Notes under the pieces: model-generated
Told to the model about the DNA's origin: nothing
The model's database searches: none
Seen by the model: only the letters and a program-made list of their open reading frames with translations
Shown here: piece after piece, positions 18,175 through 27,649 of the stretch
How the letters are laid out: each line of letters begins with the position of its first letter
Numbering within the stretch: position 1 is the stretch's first letter
Program-made: the position numbers and the translations under genes
Assembly (NCBI GenBank): GCA_021787665.1
Contig: JAJYLN010000001.1
Location: 1-64,000, forward strand
DNA: 64,000 nt
Source of the DNA: a bacterium
GTDB taxonomy: Bacteria; JAMCPX01
Direction: 5' to 3'

Positions 18175-19263
18175 TCACAGATATTCCTTCAATCCGTCCG
18201 TCCTCAGTTTGTCGACGAGGGCCGCTATCGCGCTGTCGTTGTCCTTCTTCGTTATCAGTACCCTGCCCTCCGAGACGATGACCATGATATCGTGGACGTC
18301 GGCCGTCACTACGAGGCCCTCTTCGCTGATGACGAGTGTATTGGTGCTGTTCAGGTCGAAACCTGTCCCGATCCTCTGGTTACCGCTTGCGTCTCCGGGC
18401 ACCATGATGTTCGCTATCTGCTCGAAGCTGCCAAGGTCCGCCCATCCCGTGTCCATCTCCATGACGGCCACATTGTCGAGCTTCTCTATGATGCCCTTGT
18501 CGATAGACACGTCACGAAGCTTCGTGTACTCCTCTTTTATCTTCTTCCTCTCGTACGGACCTTTCATTTGCTGCTGGATCGTATCGAGAGCGGAGGCAAG
18601 CTCCGGCAGATGCTTTCCTATCGCCTGGATCATCGTGGCGGCCCTGAAGACGAAAATGCCCGCGTTCCATAGGTAGCCGTCAGAAACAAATTGCTCGGCG
18701 CGATCTTTCGATGGCTTCTCTGTAAACCTGGCCACCCTGTAGACATCGCGCACCTCCCCCTGGTCATCCGGACCGGGCAGGGCCTCGCCTTTTGCAATGT
18801 AGCCGTAGTTGGTCGACGGCCCGCCTGGCCTCACACCGAAGACAACGACGACGTCGGAACTGCTGCATACCCGGACCGCCCTTCGCAGGAGCTGCGTGAA
18901 CCGTTCCTCATCCTGAACATAGTGGTCCGCGGGGGTAACAATCACAACGGCGTCCTTCTGCTTGGCAAGTATATGGATGCAGGCGAGCCCTATGGCTGCC
19001 GCAGTGTTCCTGCTGACAGGCTCGGACAATACATTCTCCACGGGCACTTCCCTGACAGCTCCGTACAGGGGTGCGAAGAGCTCCTCGTTCGTGACGAGTA
19101 TCGTGTTCCCGTGTTCGACGACCTGCTCGAGCCTCCGCAATGCCTGACGTATGAGCGGGAGTCCTTTCGGAACCGCCAGTGCTGGCTTGGGCCTTGCCGC
19201 TCTCGAAAGAGGCCACAGCCGCTTGCCTTGCCCGCCCGCGATTATGACACCGTACACATTCAA
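18175..19263 (-). CDS. Mannose-1-phosphate guanylyltransferase
   Basis: Makes GDP-mannose from GTP and mannose 1-phosphate. The N-terminal nucleotidyltransferase signature is IIAGGQGKRLWPLSR (about 7-21), followed by PKPALAV. Later conserved blocks VTPADHYV, FTEKPS, YLWNAGIF and DTGWADLGS are all present. The 362-residue protein contains only the transferase. The mannose-6-phosphate isomerase-type cupin, fused in many ManC proteins, is a separate gene here and overlaps the start of this one by 4 nt. GDP-mannose probably feeds the same surface glycan as the UDP-sugar genes downstream. Confidence 0.92.
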   Translation of the reverse strand: MNVYGVIIAGGQGKRLWPLSRAARPKPALAVPKGLPLIRQALRRLEQVVEHGNTILVTNEELFAPLYGAVREVPVENVLSEPVSRNTAAAIGLACIHILAKQKDAVVIVTPADHYVQDEERFTQLLRRAVRVCSSSDVVVVFGVRPGGPSTNYGYIAKGEALPGPDDQGEVRDVYRVARFTEKPSKDRAEQFVSDGYLWNAGIFVFRAATMIQAIGKHLPELASALDTIQQQMKGPYERKKIKEEYTKLRDVSIDKGIIEKLDNVAVMEMDTGWADLGSFEQIANIMVPGDASGNQRIGTGFDLNSTNTLVISEEGLVVTADVHDIMVIVSEGRVLITKKDNDSAIAALVDKLRTDGLKEYL

Positions 19264-19607
19264 CCGGTTCTCCCGTAGTCGTCCTCGATTCTTACCACGT
19301 CATCCATGTGCGGGGTCGAGACTTCGTAGATGTAGGAGTCCTCCAGGGCGTTGATCCTGTGCTTCGTCCCGGGGTGAATCCGTATGCTGGAGCCTGTTTT
19401 TAATTCCACCTTCGTATCGACGGGTGCGTCCGGAAACTCAAGCGTTACCCTGCCGCTGCCCAGAAACATCGTCTCGTCTTTTTGCCGGTGCATTTGCAGA
19501 CTCGACCGCGTGCCCGCCTTCAGAAACAGGACTTTGCCGATATAGAGCTCGGTTTCTGCCCATACGAGCTCGTAGCCCCATGGCTTGTCGATCCTCCGTA
19601 CCGTCAT
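19260..19607 (-). CDS. Cupin, mannose-6-phosphate isomerase type II-like
   Basis: Single-domain cupin of 115 residues matching the C-terminal half of bifunctional ManC/AlgA. It opens with RIDKPWGYE, typical of phosphomannose isomerase cupins. Metal-binding elements are in KAGTRSSLQMHRQKDE and IHPGTKHRI. It probably interconverts fructose 6-phosphate and mannose 6-phosphate or assists the adjacent guanylyltransferase. It overlaps both neighbours by 4 nt (LysM gene upstream, guanylyltransferase downstream), so translation is coupled. Confidence 0.85.
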   Translation of the reverse strand: MTVRRIDKPWGYELVWAETELYIGKVLFLKAGTRSSLQMHRQKDETMFLGSGRVTLEFPDAPVDTKVELKTGSSIRIHPGTKHRINALEDSYIYEVSTPHMDDVVRIEDDYGRTG

Positions 19608-20761
19608 ATGATGCCGGAGGCCGTGTCTGCGAGTATCCTGTCACCTCTTTCTATCTCTCTTACGCTCTTCGTGATGATTGCTACGGAGGTATCACCGTGG
19701 ACGCTGATGACGAGGAGCTTTCCCAGCACCTCTTTGGGCAAGTGGAGGGTCCTGCCGGTGGCCGGGTCTTCGACAGGCTTTCGGTCCCTGTAGATCACGA
19801 ATGTATTGCCTACCTGTACGCCACTGTTGCTCCCCCTATCTATGTATACGACGTTGTTCTCGCCCAGGATCCGCTGATCCGTCTTCCCGCAGACGACATA
19901 CCCCTTGATGGGGTCCGAGGCCAACTTCATATCTATGGTCTTCGTGCCCGGCTCGTAAGAAGCAAGCCTGTCGTGTATCCGTACCTGCTCATAGGACGAA
20001 ACGATCTCGGCGGTGGACACGCGCGCCCCGACCTCCGTGACCTTCAATACTCCCATGATCTTTATCCGGTAACCGAGGAAGTCGTCGGATTCCGGGTCAT
20101 AGATCTTTTTGTCCTTCTTATAGATCGAAAACTGGTCGCCTTTCTTTACACCAGCGTTTGAGCCGAGATTTATGAATACGATATCATGCTCGCCGAATAT
20201 CGTCCTGCCGCGCGTTTGGGCAGCGATAATCTCTCCGGCAGCGGCCAGCTTCTCTTTGGCCAGGAAACCCGACGAGCCTAAGGAAGGATAGACGTAGGTG
20301 TTCGCAGCGACACTCGCGAACTGGATCCCATACGGGGTTGCTGTTTGTATGGAAGGTGGGGCCTGTTCTTCAGGCTGCTCCTCTGCCTCGACCGTAGGGG
20401 TCGTTATACCCTGCTCCGACATCTGTGCAGCCTCCTCGGCTGGCTGTGCCGCGGAAGAAGTCATTGGTACCGCTGCTGCCATTCCTGTCAGTGGTACGCC
20501 GACGGACGAGGGAAGAAGTGTTATCTGCTCGCCCGGATAGATGAGGTGGGGATTGGTTATGTATTTGTTCTGCTCCCACAGCTTGGGCCAAAGCCACGGG
20601 TTTGCATTGAAACGTACGGCTATGCTCCAGAGCGTATCGCCCTGCTTGATGACATACACCGTCGCGTCCTTGCTGGAGTCCGTCATGCCGTATACCGATG
20701 ACATGACCATCATTGCCCCGCAGATGAGACCGGCGAACGTTCGAGCTTTTATTCTCTTCAT
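19604..20761 (-). CDS. Exported LysM-domain protein
   Basis: A 385-residue envelope protein. The signal peptide is roughly residues 1-25 (MKRIKARTF start, hydrophobic core GAMMVMSSVYG). A single LysM peptidoglycan-binding domain follows at about 34-80 (YVIKQGDTLWSIAVRFNANP, then HLIYPGEQI). A low-complexity Ala/Glu/Pro/Gln linker leads into two similar beta-rich repeats (NLGSNAGVKKGDQFSIYKK and DRGSNSGVQVGNTFVIYRD), each with the same hinge. The family is common in deltaproteobacteria as an uncharacterised LysM protein. It heads the polysaccharide-precursor run behind a strong ribosome site (GAGGAGGG) and overlaps the cupin by 4 nt, so a cell-wall or glycan-export role is an inference. Confidence 0.85.
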   Translation of the reverse strand: MKRIKARTFAGLICGAMMVMSSVYGMTDSSKDATVYVIKQGDTLWSIAVRFNANPWLWPKLWEQNKYITNPHLIYPGEQITLLPSSVGVPLTGMAAAVPMTSSAAQPAEEAAQMSEQGITTPTVEAEEQPEEQAPPSIQTATPYGIQFASVAANTYVYPSLGSSGFLAKEKLAAAGEIIAAQTRGRTIFGEHDIVFINLGSNAGVKKGDQFSIYKKDKKIYDPESDDFLGYRIKIMGVLKVTEVGARVSTAEIVSSYEQVRIHDRLASYEPGTKTIDMKLASDPIKGYVVCGKTDQRILGENNVVYIDRGSNSGVQVGNTFVIYRDRKPVEDPATGRTLHLPKEVLGKLLVISVHGDTSVAIITKSVREIERGDRILADTASGII

Positions 20762-20999
20762 AACCCTCCTCGTTTTTTTCCACGTATATCAGGTGTGGTT
20801 CAGCTAGTCAACTGTCTCTCTGCCGTTTCCTGCAGCCTCCTGTCCTTATCTTTACTACGGTCTGGGACTCTATCGAGCGATCACTATCGCCCTTTTCACC
20901 ACCCATGATCGGCTTATGCCTGCGGGCGGAAAATATCGGCTGTTTTCCTTCAGGAAGAGTGATCCAAGGAGGAATAGGGGCGGAATATTCATGCCATGC

Positions 21000-22655
21000 T
21001 CAATAGAATATCGTACTGCAGGTCAGTGTCGTGGCGCCGATAGCACCGTCGACACACTGACAGAATACCTTTTGGCTATTGGCACCCTGCGAGCAATAGT
21101 TCGAGAGCGCCGGGGGCGACAGCGGGTCCTGCGCGACGATGGACACGAGGTCCGGCAGGGGCACGTCCGTGCCGAGGGTATCGTTTATCGTCTGGATAAA
21201 TACGCTCGCAAGAACCGCGTAGCCCGCATTGGTGAGGTGGATATCATCGAGGCTGTAGAAGCCACCCAGATGCTTCATCTTCAGTTTCACGCCATTACTG
21301 AGGACGTACTGCGGGAATCCTTCCGCATCGAACGAGGTGCCCTGCCCGGCCAGCGTTGTCTTCCCTGCCGCCAGGTCGGCGAAATGCACGATATGCACGT
21401 TCCTGTACGGGGCGACCACGCTTGCGAACTCGCTGTTGAATTTGTCGATGCTCCTGTCCATGGGCACGAATGACTCGCATGCGCGATACGCGCAGGTGCC
21501 GGCCGTGAATGTAGCCGCACAATTGTCTACGGGCGATGCGGCCTGATCGATCTGTCGGATCGGGACGTCGTAGAAGGTCATGCCGCAGGGCGTCAGGTCT
21601 TCCAGTGCTGTCTGCTGGAAGCTTGGGATGTCGAATGCGTGGGGGACATCGGCGAGGAACACCTGTGCGCCGGTCGATGCGAGCGCCGAAACAGCCTGGG
21701 TGAGGTAGAGCACAAAATCGCTGTACGGCGTAACATAGCCTGTCACGAGGTCATTGCCGTACAAGTCGGTGCTCACGATAATCGTAGGGTGCAGTTCCTT
21801 CGCCATAACGATCTCAGGCTTGATATCCTTGGTCTCGGAGAAGCTGTTGTCATACGGCGCAAACAAAAAGTTGCTGAGGGGTATCGCGATTGATGCATAC
21901 AGGGTCTTCGACGCAGGACCGAGCACCTCATCCTCTATCTCGGCACCGGGGATAGCTATGTTGTAGGGCTTTACGGTGGGATCCTCGAAGAACGGAGGCA
22001 TATCGGTTATCGTAAAGAGCGCACCCGCAATGGCTGCAAGGCTTATCTGGAACACGCCGTTCGTATTGAGGCCCTCGAGTCCCTCCTCCGGCGGCAGGCC
22101 GGGCATCTTGATCAACGGTATGGGGAAATACGCGCCGGCCTGTCTCGCTATCCATGTCGCGGGCCCGTTGAGCTGTGCGTCCTCGTTGTAGCTGTCGGAC
22201 TGGAAGCCGGCGGTATAGCTCGCCCCCATTGCTACGAAGGTCTTGAAAGCGCTGCTTACCGGCGGCCGATAGGTGTATGCATTCGCCAGGTAAGCGCATG
22301 CTCTCAGGCTGTTCACGACGACGAGCGGGCAGGCCCCGGGCGTTGGGCTTCCTGCGGTAGTAAAACTCATGGATACCGAGTCGGCCGATAGCGAAGTGAC
22401 AGAGACACCGCGTGCCTTATTGCCGAGATAGACTGCCGGGTCTGCACCCGGATCGAAATCCTTCAGTACGGCAGTCACCTGCTGGTCACCGAATTCAGGG
22501 CCTGTGGCCGGCGTTATGCTGACGAGCCGCGCGGTAGAGGTGAAGCTGGAACACAAAGCGGCGTACGCGTTCTGTGAAGGGTTGTTGCTGCTGCAGCCGC
22601 ACAAGGCAGCGACGCTTGTAAGGAATACACCTATACCGTATCGGTTCATGCCCAT
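21000..22655 (-). CDS. Lipoprotein with IPT/TIG-like domain and SGNH hydrolase domain
   Basis: Exported 551-residue protein. The N-terminus has a hydrophobic stretch and a lipobox-like ALCGC, so an outer-membrane lipoprotein is likely. Residues about 40-130 resemble an IPT/TIG immunoglobulin-like domain (ITPATGPEFGDQQVTAVL). The rest is an SGNH/GDSL esterase-like domain: block I reads FVAMGASYTAG (GAS instead of GDS; the Ser is retained), block III carries Asn in DLYGNDLVTGY, and block V has DDIHLTNAGY with Asp and His. All catalytic residues are therefore present. Substrate unknown. About 240 nt separate it from the LysM gene, so it is probably its own unit. Confidence 0.82.
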   Translation of the reverse strand: MGMNRYGIGVFLTSVAALCGCSSNNPSQNAYAALCSSFTSTARLVSITPATGPEFGDQQVTAVLKDFDPGADPAVYLGNKARGVSVTSLSADSVSMSFTTAGSPTPGACPLVVVNSLRACAYLANAYTYRPPVSSAFKTFVAMGASYTAGFQSDSYNEDAQLNGPATWIARQAGAYFPIPLIKMPGLPPEEGLEGLNTNGVFQISLAAIAGALFTITDMPPFFEDPTVKPYNIAIPGAEIEDEVLGPASKTLYASIAIPLSNFLFAPYDNSFSETKDIKPEIVMAKELHPTIIVSTDLYGNDLVTGYVTPYSDFVLYLTQAVSALASTGAQVFLADVPHAFDIPSFQQTALEDLTPCGMTFYDVPIRQIDQAASPVDNCAATFTAGTCAYRACESFVPMDRSIDKFNSEFASVVAPYRNVHIVHFADLAAGKTTLAGQGTSFDAEGFPQYVLSNGVKLKMKHLGGFYSLDDIHLTNAGYAVLASVFIQTINDTLGTDVPLPDLVSIVAQDPLSPPALSNYCSQGANSQKVFCQCVDGAIGATTLTCSTIFY

Positions 22656-22722
22656 GACTGCAACCCGCCTGTACCCTTCCTTCCTACAGACGTCTTACCA
22701 TGTCAACGGATTTCTCCGTGAG

Positions 22723-22751
22723 ATGACGATTGAATATTTTCGAGATATACT
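22723..22751 (+). promoter_or_regulatory. Promoter of pabB
   Basis: ATGACG (-35, 4 of 6 matches) and TATACT (-10) are 17 bp apart. The -10 box ends 6 nt before the pabB ATG, and no Shine-Dalgarno sequence fits between, which implies a leaderless message. Confidence 0.5.
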
Positions 22752-22757
22752 GTTACC

Positions 22758-23735
22758 ATGACGGATATGATCAGCGAGATGAATGATTACGGCAGGAGGC
22801 GCATACCGTTCCTGTTCATCATAGATGCCGACGTGCGATCGCCGCGCTGTATTCCGCTCTCCTGCGTCGACGATACCGCGATCCTGTACGCTATAGACGG
22901 CTTGACCAACAGCCGCACAGCGGGCGGTCCGTCTCCGGCCTGCGACGACGATATCGTCCTCCGCAGGCACCCGGTCCCCTACACGGTTTACCGGCAGGCG
23001 TTCGATAAGGCCATTGCGCATCTCGGCGCGGGTAATACCTATCTCCTCAACCTCACGTTCCCCACTCGGATCGATATCAATATCTCGTTGAGGGACCTGT
23101 TCTTCCGGAGCAGCGCACGATACAAGCTGTGGCTCAGGGACTCCTTTGTGGTTTTCTCCCCGGAGTCCTTCGTAAAGATACACGACCACATCATCGCTGC
23201 GTTCCCCATGAAGGGGACCATAGACGCCTCGGTAGAGGAAGCGGAAAGCATGATCCTCAGAGACGAAAAAGAGCATGCCGAACATGTAACGATCGTCGAT
23301 CTTCTCCGCAACGACCTGAGCAGGATAGCGAGACACGTAACGGTCAAAAGGTTCCGGTACATTGAAAAGATCAGGACCAACCGTAAAGACCTTCTGCAGG
23401 TCAGCTCCGAGATCACCGGAGAACTGGACGAGGACTACAACGAGAGGATAGGAGACATCATATTCTCCCTGCTGCCGGCAGGGTCCGTGACCGGTGCGCC
23501 GAAGAAAAAGACCATGGAGATTATCAGAAACATAGAGCCATACCCCCGGGGGTTCTACACGGGCATCTTCGGCTGTTTCGACGGCCGTAGCATGGACAGC
23601 GCCGTCATGATACGGTTCATCGAGAAGGACAGCGGCGGCTACGCGTACAGGAGCGGCGGCGGCATAACGATATACAGCGATCCCCGAAAGGAATACCGGG
23701 AGCTCATCGATAAAGTGTATGTGCCAATTGTTTGA
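22758..23735 (+). CDS. pabB: Aminodeoxychorismate synthase component I (short form)
   Basis: Chorismate-binding enzyme that converts chorismate to 4-amino-4-deoxychorismate for folate synthesis. The PMKGT motif lies near residue 150, GSVTGAPK near 243, and the EIIRNIEPYPRGFYTGIFG block follows. At 325 residues it lacks the N-terminal regulatory domain of typical PabB (about 450 aa), as in the short PabB forms often paired with PabC. The ammonia-supplying PabA is not encoded nearby. The lyase gene pabC starts within its last codons (17-nt overlap). The ATG has no ribosome site but sits 6 nt after a -10 box. Confidence 0.93.
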   Translation: MTDMISEMNDYGRRRIPFLFIIDADVRSPRCIPLSCVDDTAILYAIDGLTNSRTAGGPSPACDDDIVLRRHPVPYTVYRQAFDKAIAHLGAGNTYLLNLTFPTRIDINISLRDLFFRSSARYKLWLRDSFVVFSPESFVKIHDHIIAAFPMKGTIDASVEEAESMILRDEKEHAEHVTIVDLLRNDLSRIARHVTVKRFRYIEKIRTNRKDLLQVSSEITGELDEDYNERIGDIIFSLLPAGSVTGAPKKKTMEIIRNIEPYPRGFYTGIFGCFDGRSMDSAVMIRFIEKDSGGYAYRSGGGITIYSDPRKEYRELIDKVYVPIV

Positions 23736-24330
23736 GACGATCAAGATCCTCGACGGATCGCTCTGCAACATCGGTCTCCACAACGACCGGTTAAACCGCT
23801 CGCGCAGGGACGTGTTCGGCTGTACGGACGCTATAGACCTCCGGGACTTTATCGAGGTTCCGCACGACTGCACGAGCGGGGTCGTGAAGTGCAGAGTCGT
23901 CTATGCAAGGGTCATTGATACGATAGGGTTCGAGCGGTACCGAAAGAGGGACCTCCACACCCTGCGACTCCTCGACGACGATGACATCGGGTATGCCTGC
24001 AAGTACTGCGACCGCTCTGCCATCGACAGGCTGCTGGCACGGCGGGACGGCTGCGACGATATCATCATCGTAAAGGGCGGCACGATGACCGACTCTTCTT
24101 TTTCCAACCTTGTGTTCGACGACGGGACACGTCTGCTGACGCCTGCCTCGCCCCTTCTGAAAGGAACCAAGCGGGAACAGTTGCTGTCTGAAGGCATGAT
24201 CATCCAGGAAGAGCTACGGGTGACTGACATGGAACTCTTCAGGTCGGTACACCTTATCAATGCCATGCTCGACCTGAACGAGTGTACTATCTGCGTGGAG
24301 AACATCTTTAAGCAGGCCCTGTCTCGATAA
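23719..24330 (+). CDS. pabC: Aminodeoxychorismate lyase-like class IV aminotransferase
   Basis: PLP enzyme of the branched-chain-aminotransferase/4-amino-4-deoxychorismate lyase fold, releasing pyruvate to form p-aminobenzoate. The opening FETIKILDGSLCNIGLHNDR is typical. The probable PLP lysine is in YACKYCDR (about residue 95), and the cofactor phosphate loop is in TMTDSSFSNLVF. At 203 residues it is shorter than canonical PabC (about 270), but both termini of the fold look present. The overlap with pabB supports the lyase assignment over a general aminotransferase. Confidence 0.85.
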   Translation: MCQLFETIKILDGSLCNIGLHNDRLNRSRRDVFGCTDAIDLRDFIEVPHDCTSGVVKCRVVYARVIDTIGFERYRKRDLHTLRLLDDDDIGYACKYCDRSAIDRLLARRDGCDDIIIVKGGTMTDSSFSNLVFDDGTRLLTPASPLLKGTKREQLLSEGMIIQEELRVTDMELFRSVHLINAMLDLNECTICVENIFKQALSR

Positions 24331-24384
24331 AGCTACAGGGGAATACAGAGATAAAATCGAGGCTCCACCCTTCTACCGACCGCG

Positions 24385-25791
24385 TCAGGAGAAGAGATTA
24401 TAGATGCCCTTGAAAATGTCGATGGGCCTGATGGTACGTATCTCGAACAGGTGCCTGTAGATCATCGACGGCCTGACGTAAAACTCCCTGTTCGCCCTCC
24501 GCTGCATCGTGAGAAGCTCATGCGCACCCATCTTTCCGGGGAAGTACACGAGCTCGTCCGGATCAGGATTGAAGGTCGAGAAGTTGTCCCAGTCCTTCCT
24601 GTTCCACGTACCGCTTGTTACCAGACGGTCGTAGATCTCTGTGCCGGGGTACGGTATCAATATCGCGAACTTTGCAAAATCGAGGGGTAAGCTCTTGGCG
24701 AACTCTACGGTCTGTCTCGCCAGCTCCACCGTCTCACCGGGCAATCCGAGCATGAAAAGGCCTATCGTTTCGAGCCCGGCCCGGTGCGCGCTGCCCACGC
24801 CGGCACGCACCTCGTCCAACGTGTAGTTCTTGTTGACGTTGTGGAGGAGCTGCTCGACCCCGGACTCTATGCCGAAGATGAGCCTCCTGCACCCCGCCTC
24901 CTTCAGGAGCCCTGCCATCTCGTCGTCTACGATGTCCACACGCGTCTCCGTTGTCCATATCACCTTCCTGTTCACGCCACGCGCGATCATCGAGTTGCAG
25001 AAGTCCCTGCAGTGCTGCTTGCTCAGGGGGAAGATAGCGTCGACGAAGCCTATTTGGCGTACCCGGAACCTGTCGATAAGGTAATCGAACTCCTCGATGA
25101 CCTTCGATACCGATCTCTTCCGGTAGGCCTCTTTTTTGTACGTGATACCGCAGAAGCTGCAGTTGAAGGGACAGCCCCGGGAAGAAAGCATCGTGAGGAT
25201 GGGCTTCTCTATGTCCGCGAAGGGTAGAAGGCCGTATCTGTCAACCGGGAACAGGTGCCACGCAGGGTATGGGAGCACGTCGAGATCCATGAGCAGTGGT
25301 CTGTCATCGGTGCGCACGATCTCGCCGCCGATCTTCAGCGAGATGCCCCTTATACGCTCGGCCGGGGTGTCGCCAGCGTAGGCATCCACGAGATCTGCCA
25401 TGGTGTACTCTCCCTCGCCGTGCACTACCGCATCGGCGTTACCGGCAGCGAGTATGTCCCGGGCGAAATAGCTCGCATGGATGTTCCCCCATACGATCCG
25501 AACCAAAGGGTGGCGCTTTCGTATCCCCATAGAGATCGCCTCGCACCGCGTAGCCGATGGGGTCAGGCACGACAGCCCCACGACGTCCGGGCGCCAGTCA
25601 TCCACGACCGCCATGATGCCGTCTATACCGGCCCTGAAGGCGAAGTCGTCGATGATCTTCACCGCGTGCCCACGCTCCTCCAGCACTGCAGCGATGTACG
25701 CGATGCCGATGCACGGCATCGGCTCGAGCAGGTTTTTGAATTTCCCGAATTTTGCGAAGTTTATGGACGGGTTTACAAGAAGAACCTTCAT
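24385..25791 (-). CDS. B12-binding domain radical SAM protein
   Basis: A 468-residue enzyme. The N-terminal cobalamin-binding-like domain (about 1-150) begins KVLLVNPSINFAKFG. The radical SAM core has its 4Fe-4S motif CPFNCSFC at about residues 207-214. A C-terminal region of the kind seen in methyltransferases acting on unactivated carbons or phosphinates (class B) follows. The substrate is unknown; hopanoid/lipid or natural-product methylation are family precedents. It runs convergently with pabC and divergently from the lipoprotein hydrolase operon. The promoter ends 7 nt before the ATG, and there is no ribosome site. Confidence 0.88.
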   Translation of the reverse strand: MKVLLVNPSINFAKFGKFKNLLEPMPCIGIAYIAAVLEERGHAVKIIDDFAFRAGIDGIMAVVDDWRPDVVGLSCLTPSATRCEAISMGIRKRHPLVRIVWGNIHASYFARDILAAGNADAVVHGEGEYTMADLVDAYAGDTPAERIRGISLKIGGEIVRTDDRPLLMDLDVLPYPAWHLFPVDRYGLLPFADIEKPILTMLSSRGCPFNCSFCGITYKKEAYRKRSVSKVIEEFDYLIDRFRVRQIGFVDAIFPLSKQHCRDFCNSMIARGVNRKVIWTTETRVDIVDDEMAGLLKEAGCRRLIFGIESGVEQLLHNVNKNYTLDEVRAGVGSAHRAGLETIGLFMLGLPGETVELARQTVEFAKSLPLDFAKFAILIPYPGTEIYDRLVTSGTWNRKDWDNFSTFNPDPDELVYFPGKMGAHELLTMQRRANREFYVRPSMIYRHLFEIRTIRPIDIFKGIYNLFS

Positions 25792-25798
25792 CGTAACG

Positions 25799-25826
25799 AC
25801 TATACAATCAAAAAAACAATTGTCAA
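25799..25826 (-). promoter_or_regulatory. Promoter of the radical SAM gene
   Basis: Minus-strand TTGACA (perfect -35) and TATAGT (-10) are 16 bp apart, and CGTTACG (7 nt) then leads into the ATG. Transcription should begin at or within 1-2 nt of the start codon. Confidence 0.65.
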
Positions 25827-25888
25827 ATGTGCTGCTTGTATTGTATTGTTCCGATGGTTGTGGCTATACAACCACGTAGGAGGGCTGT

Positions 25889-27649
25889 ATGAAGGAGAGA
25901 AGGCTTATCCCGGTGCGAGACCGTGCGTTGTGCAGAAAGGACAGGAGAAGAGGTCCGGCGCCCATTCCAAAAAGGAGCGGGGCCAGAAGGACGGGCTTTC
26001 TGATAGGGCTCATCGCGGCAACTGGCATAGTACCGCTCATCATGGCATCATGTTCGAGCAGCACGACAACGGGACCGAATCCGGTGACCGTGGAGAACTA
26101 TCATATCAATACGGGCTACCGTGTGCCGCCGAACCCGGTCTTGAATACCTCCACGCCTTCCCAGTACGACTATGCTGTATTCACGAGGTATTATGAGAAG
26201 CCCGAGCCAAAGCAGATACGGGCGGTTCTCGTTCTGATACCGGGTTTCTACGGCGGAGCCGGGGGCTTCGACAAGATGGCGAAGACCATCGTACAGATGA
26301 GCGGCGGCCAGATCGAGGTCTGGGCCGTGGACAGGAGGTCCGTGATGATCGATGACCTCACCGGCCTGCAGGAGGCGATGCGTGAACGCAATCCCTCAAT
26401 CGCCTTCGATTATTACTTCAGCGGCGCAACGATCGATGGTAAGACCTACGCCGGTCCACCAACGTCCTCGAGCCTGTCGTACATGTCCGAGTGGGGGCTC
26501 GACATGACGATGAAAGACCTCAACACGATCATTTCGCTGATCCCCCAGCCATACCGGAAGACCAATGTTTTTCTCGGAGGACATTCGCTCGGCTCCTGGC
26601 TCGTTCAGGACTACGCCGCCTACGACTTCGACGGCAATCCGTCCACGCTTTCGGACGCCGGGTATAACCAGATCGCCGGCATTATCCAGCTCGACGGGGG
26701 CGGAACAGGTCTGTTTCCATCATTAACTGAGGCCCAGTATCTGTCCGGTACGACCGGTAACAGCATCACGCTGTCCGGACTGTCGTTCAGCTTCCCCGGC
26801 ATAGACCAGTTGCGGCAAACCCCGGCAGATGTGATCCCTGCTGGCGTGATCGCAGGTCTGGGACCCGAGATAATCAAGGTCTTCACCTTCATACAGATAG
26901 AGGGGATCTATGCTGAGCTGGATCCGAACGCACTGTCGCCACTGCTCCAGAACAGCGATTTCCAGTTGATCGCCACCCTGCTGCTCGGCAACATCCAGCT
27001 CAAGGCGACGAACGAGGCGATGCTCGGGTTTACGATGGACAGGCACTTCGACCCCATCGGGCTCATGACCGGTACGCTCGGTATAGCGAACGGCCCCCTG
27101 GCTCCGTTCCCGAGTGCCATATCACCTGGTGAGACCATGTCTCAGCCCACGGATCACGGCTCGATGGTCTACACATGGAACAGCGATGGGCATATCACGA
27201 ACATCAAGGACGTCGAAGCGGCACTCTCCAATACCTACACGACCATCACGGAGTGGTACTTCCCGATGCGACTGGCCATCGACGCGATGGCTTTCGGGGA
27301 CTCGTACGCGGTCGGCACGACGGACTGGCAATGGGACGAGGGGCTCCATGTCACCCATACGTCGCAGATGGACGCTCCGGTGCTCGTCTTTGGAGGTGAG
27401 AGCGGACTGGAGCAAACGGACACGGTCTTTTACAAGTATCGGGATTTATTGCCCCCGGCACGAGGCTGTGCCGGTCAGCCGAGGTCTGCCTGCGGTTTCG
27501 ATATACACATGATGCCCAACTACACGCATATGGACATCCTGCTCTCGGATCCCGCTGTGGCGCCTGACGGGGTGGATGCCACGATCTACCGGTGGATCAT
27601 AGCGCATACTGTCTCGGCCACCAGCATGCCTGCGCCGGTGCTCCCTTGA
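25889..27649 (+). CDS. Lipoprotein alpha/beta hydrolase, large
   Basis: A 586-residue exported protein. The start is fixed by a strong ribosome site, AGGAGGG, 5 nt before the ATG. This gives an unusually long, arginine-rich n-region (about 35 residues) before the hydrophobic core and the lipobox IMASC (Cys55). The mature part has an alpha/beta-hydrolase core: oxyanion-hole region LVLIPGFYGGAG (about 114-125) and nucleophile elbow GGHSLG (Ser233). A late acid (about 485) and the MPNYTHMDIL histidine (about 550) complete a plausible triad. The substrate is unknown; an esterase or lipase of the outer membrane is a guess. First gene of a five-gene operon; its TGA overlaps the TTG start of the next gene. 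Confidence 0.8.
   Translation: MKERRLIPVRDRALCRKDRRRGPAPIPKRSGARRTGFLIGLIAATGIVPLIMASCSSSTTTGPNPVTVENYHINTGYRVPPNPVLNTSTPSQYDYAVFTRYYEKPEPKQIRAVLVLIPGFYGGAGGFDKMAKTIVQMSGGQIEVWAVDRRSVMIDDLTGLQEAMRERNPSIAFDYYFSGATIDGKTYAGPPTSSSLSYMSEWGLDMTMKDLNTIISLIPQPYRKTNVFLGGHSLGSWLVQDYAAYDFDGNPSTLSDAGYNQIAGIIQLDGGGTGLFPSLTEAQYLSGTTGNSITLSGLSFSFPGIDQLRQTPADVIPAGVIAGLGPEIIKVFTFIQIEGIYAELDPNALSPLLQNSDFQLIATLLLGNIQLKATNEAMLGFTMDRHFDPIGLMTGTLGIANGPLAPFPSAISPGETMSQPTDHGSMVYTWNSDGHITNIKDVEAALSNTYTTITEWYFPMRLAIDAMAFGDSYAVGTTDWQWDEGLHVTHTSQMDAPVLVFGGESGLEQTDTVFYKYRDLLPPARGCAGQPRSACGFDIHMMPNYTHMDILLSDPAVAPDGVDATIYRWIIAHTVSATSMPAPVLP

Noticed and set aside
20916-21473. Plus-strand frame with an internal AAGGAGGAATAGGGG ribosome-like site
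   Set aside because: The purine run lies 15 nt before an ATG, and the frame then runs antisense to the SGNH lipoprotein gene without any protein-like pattern.
22695-23873. 392-codon minus-strand frame opposite pabB
   Set aside because: pabB on the plus strand has all family motifs; the antisense frame has none.
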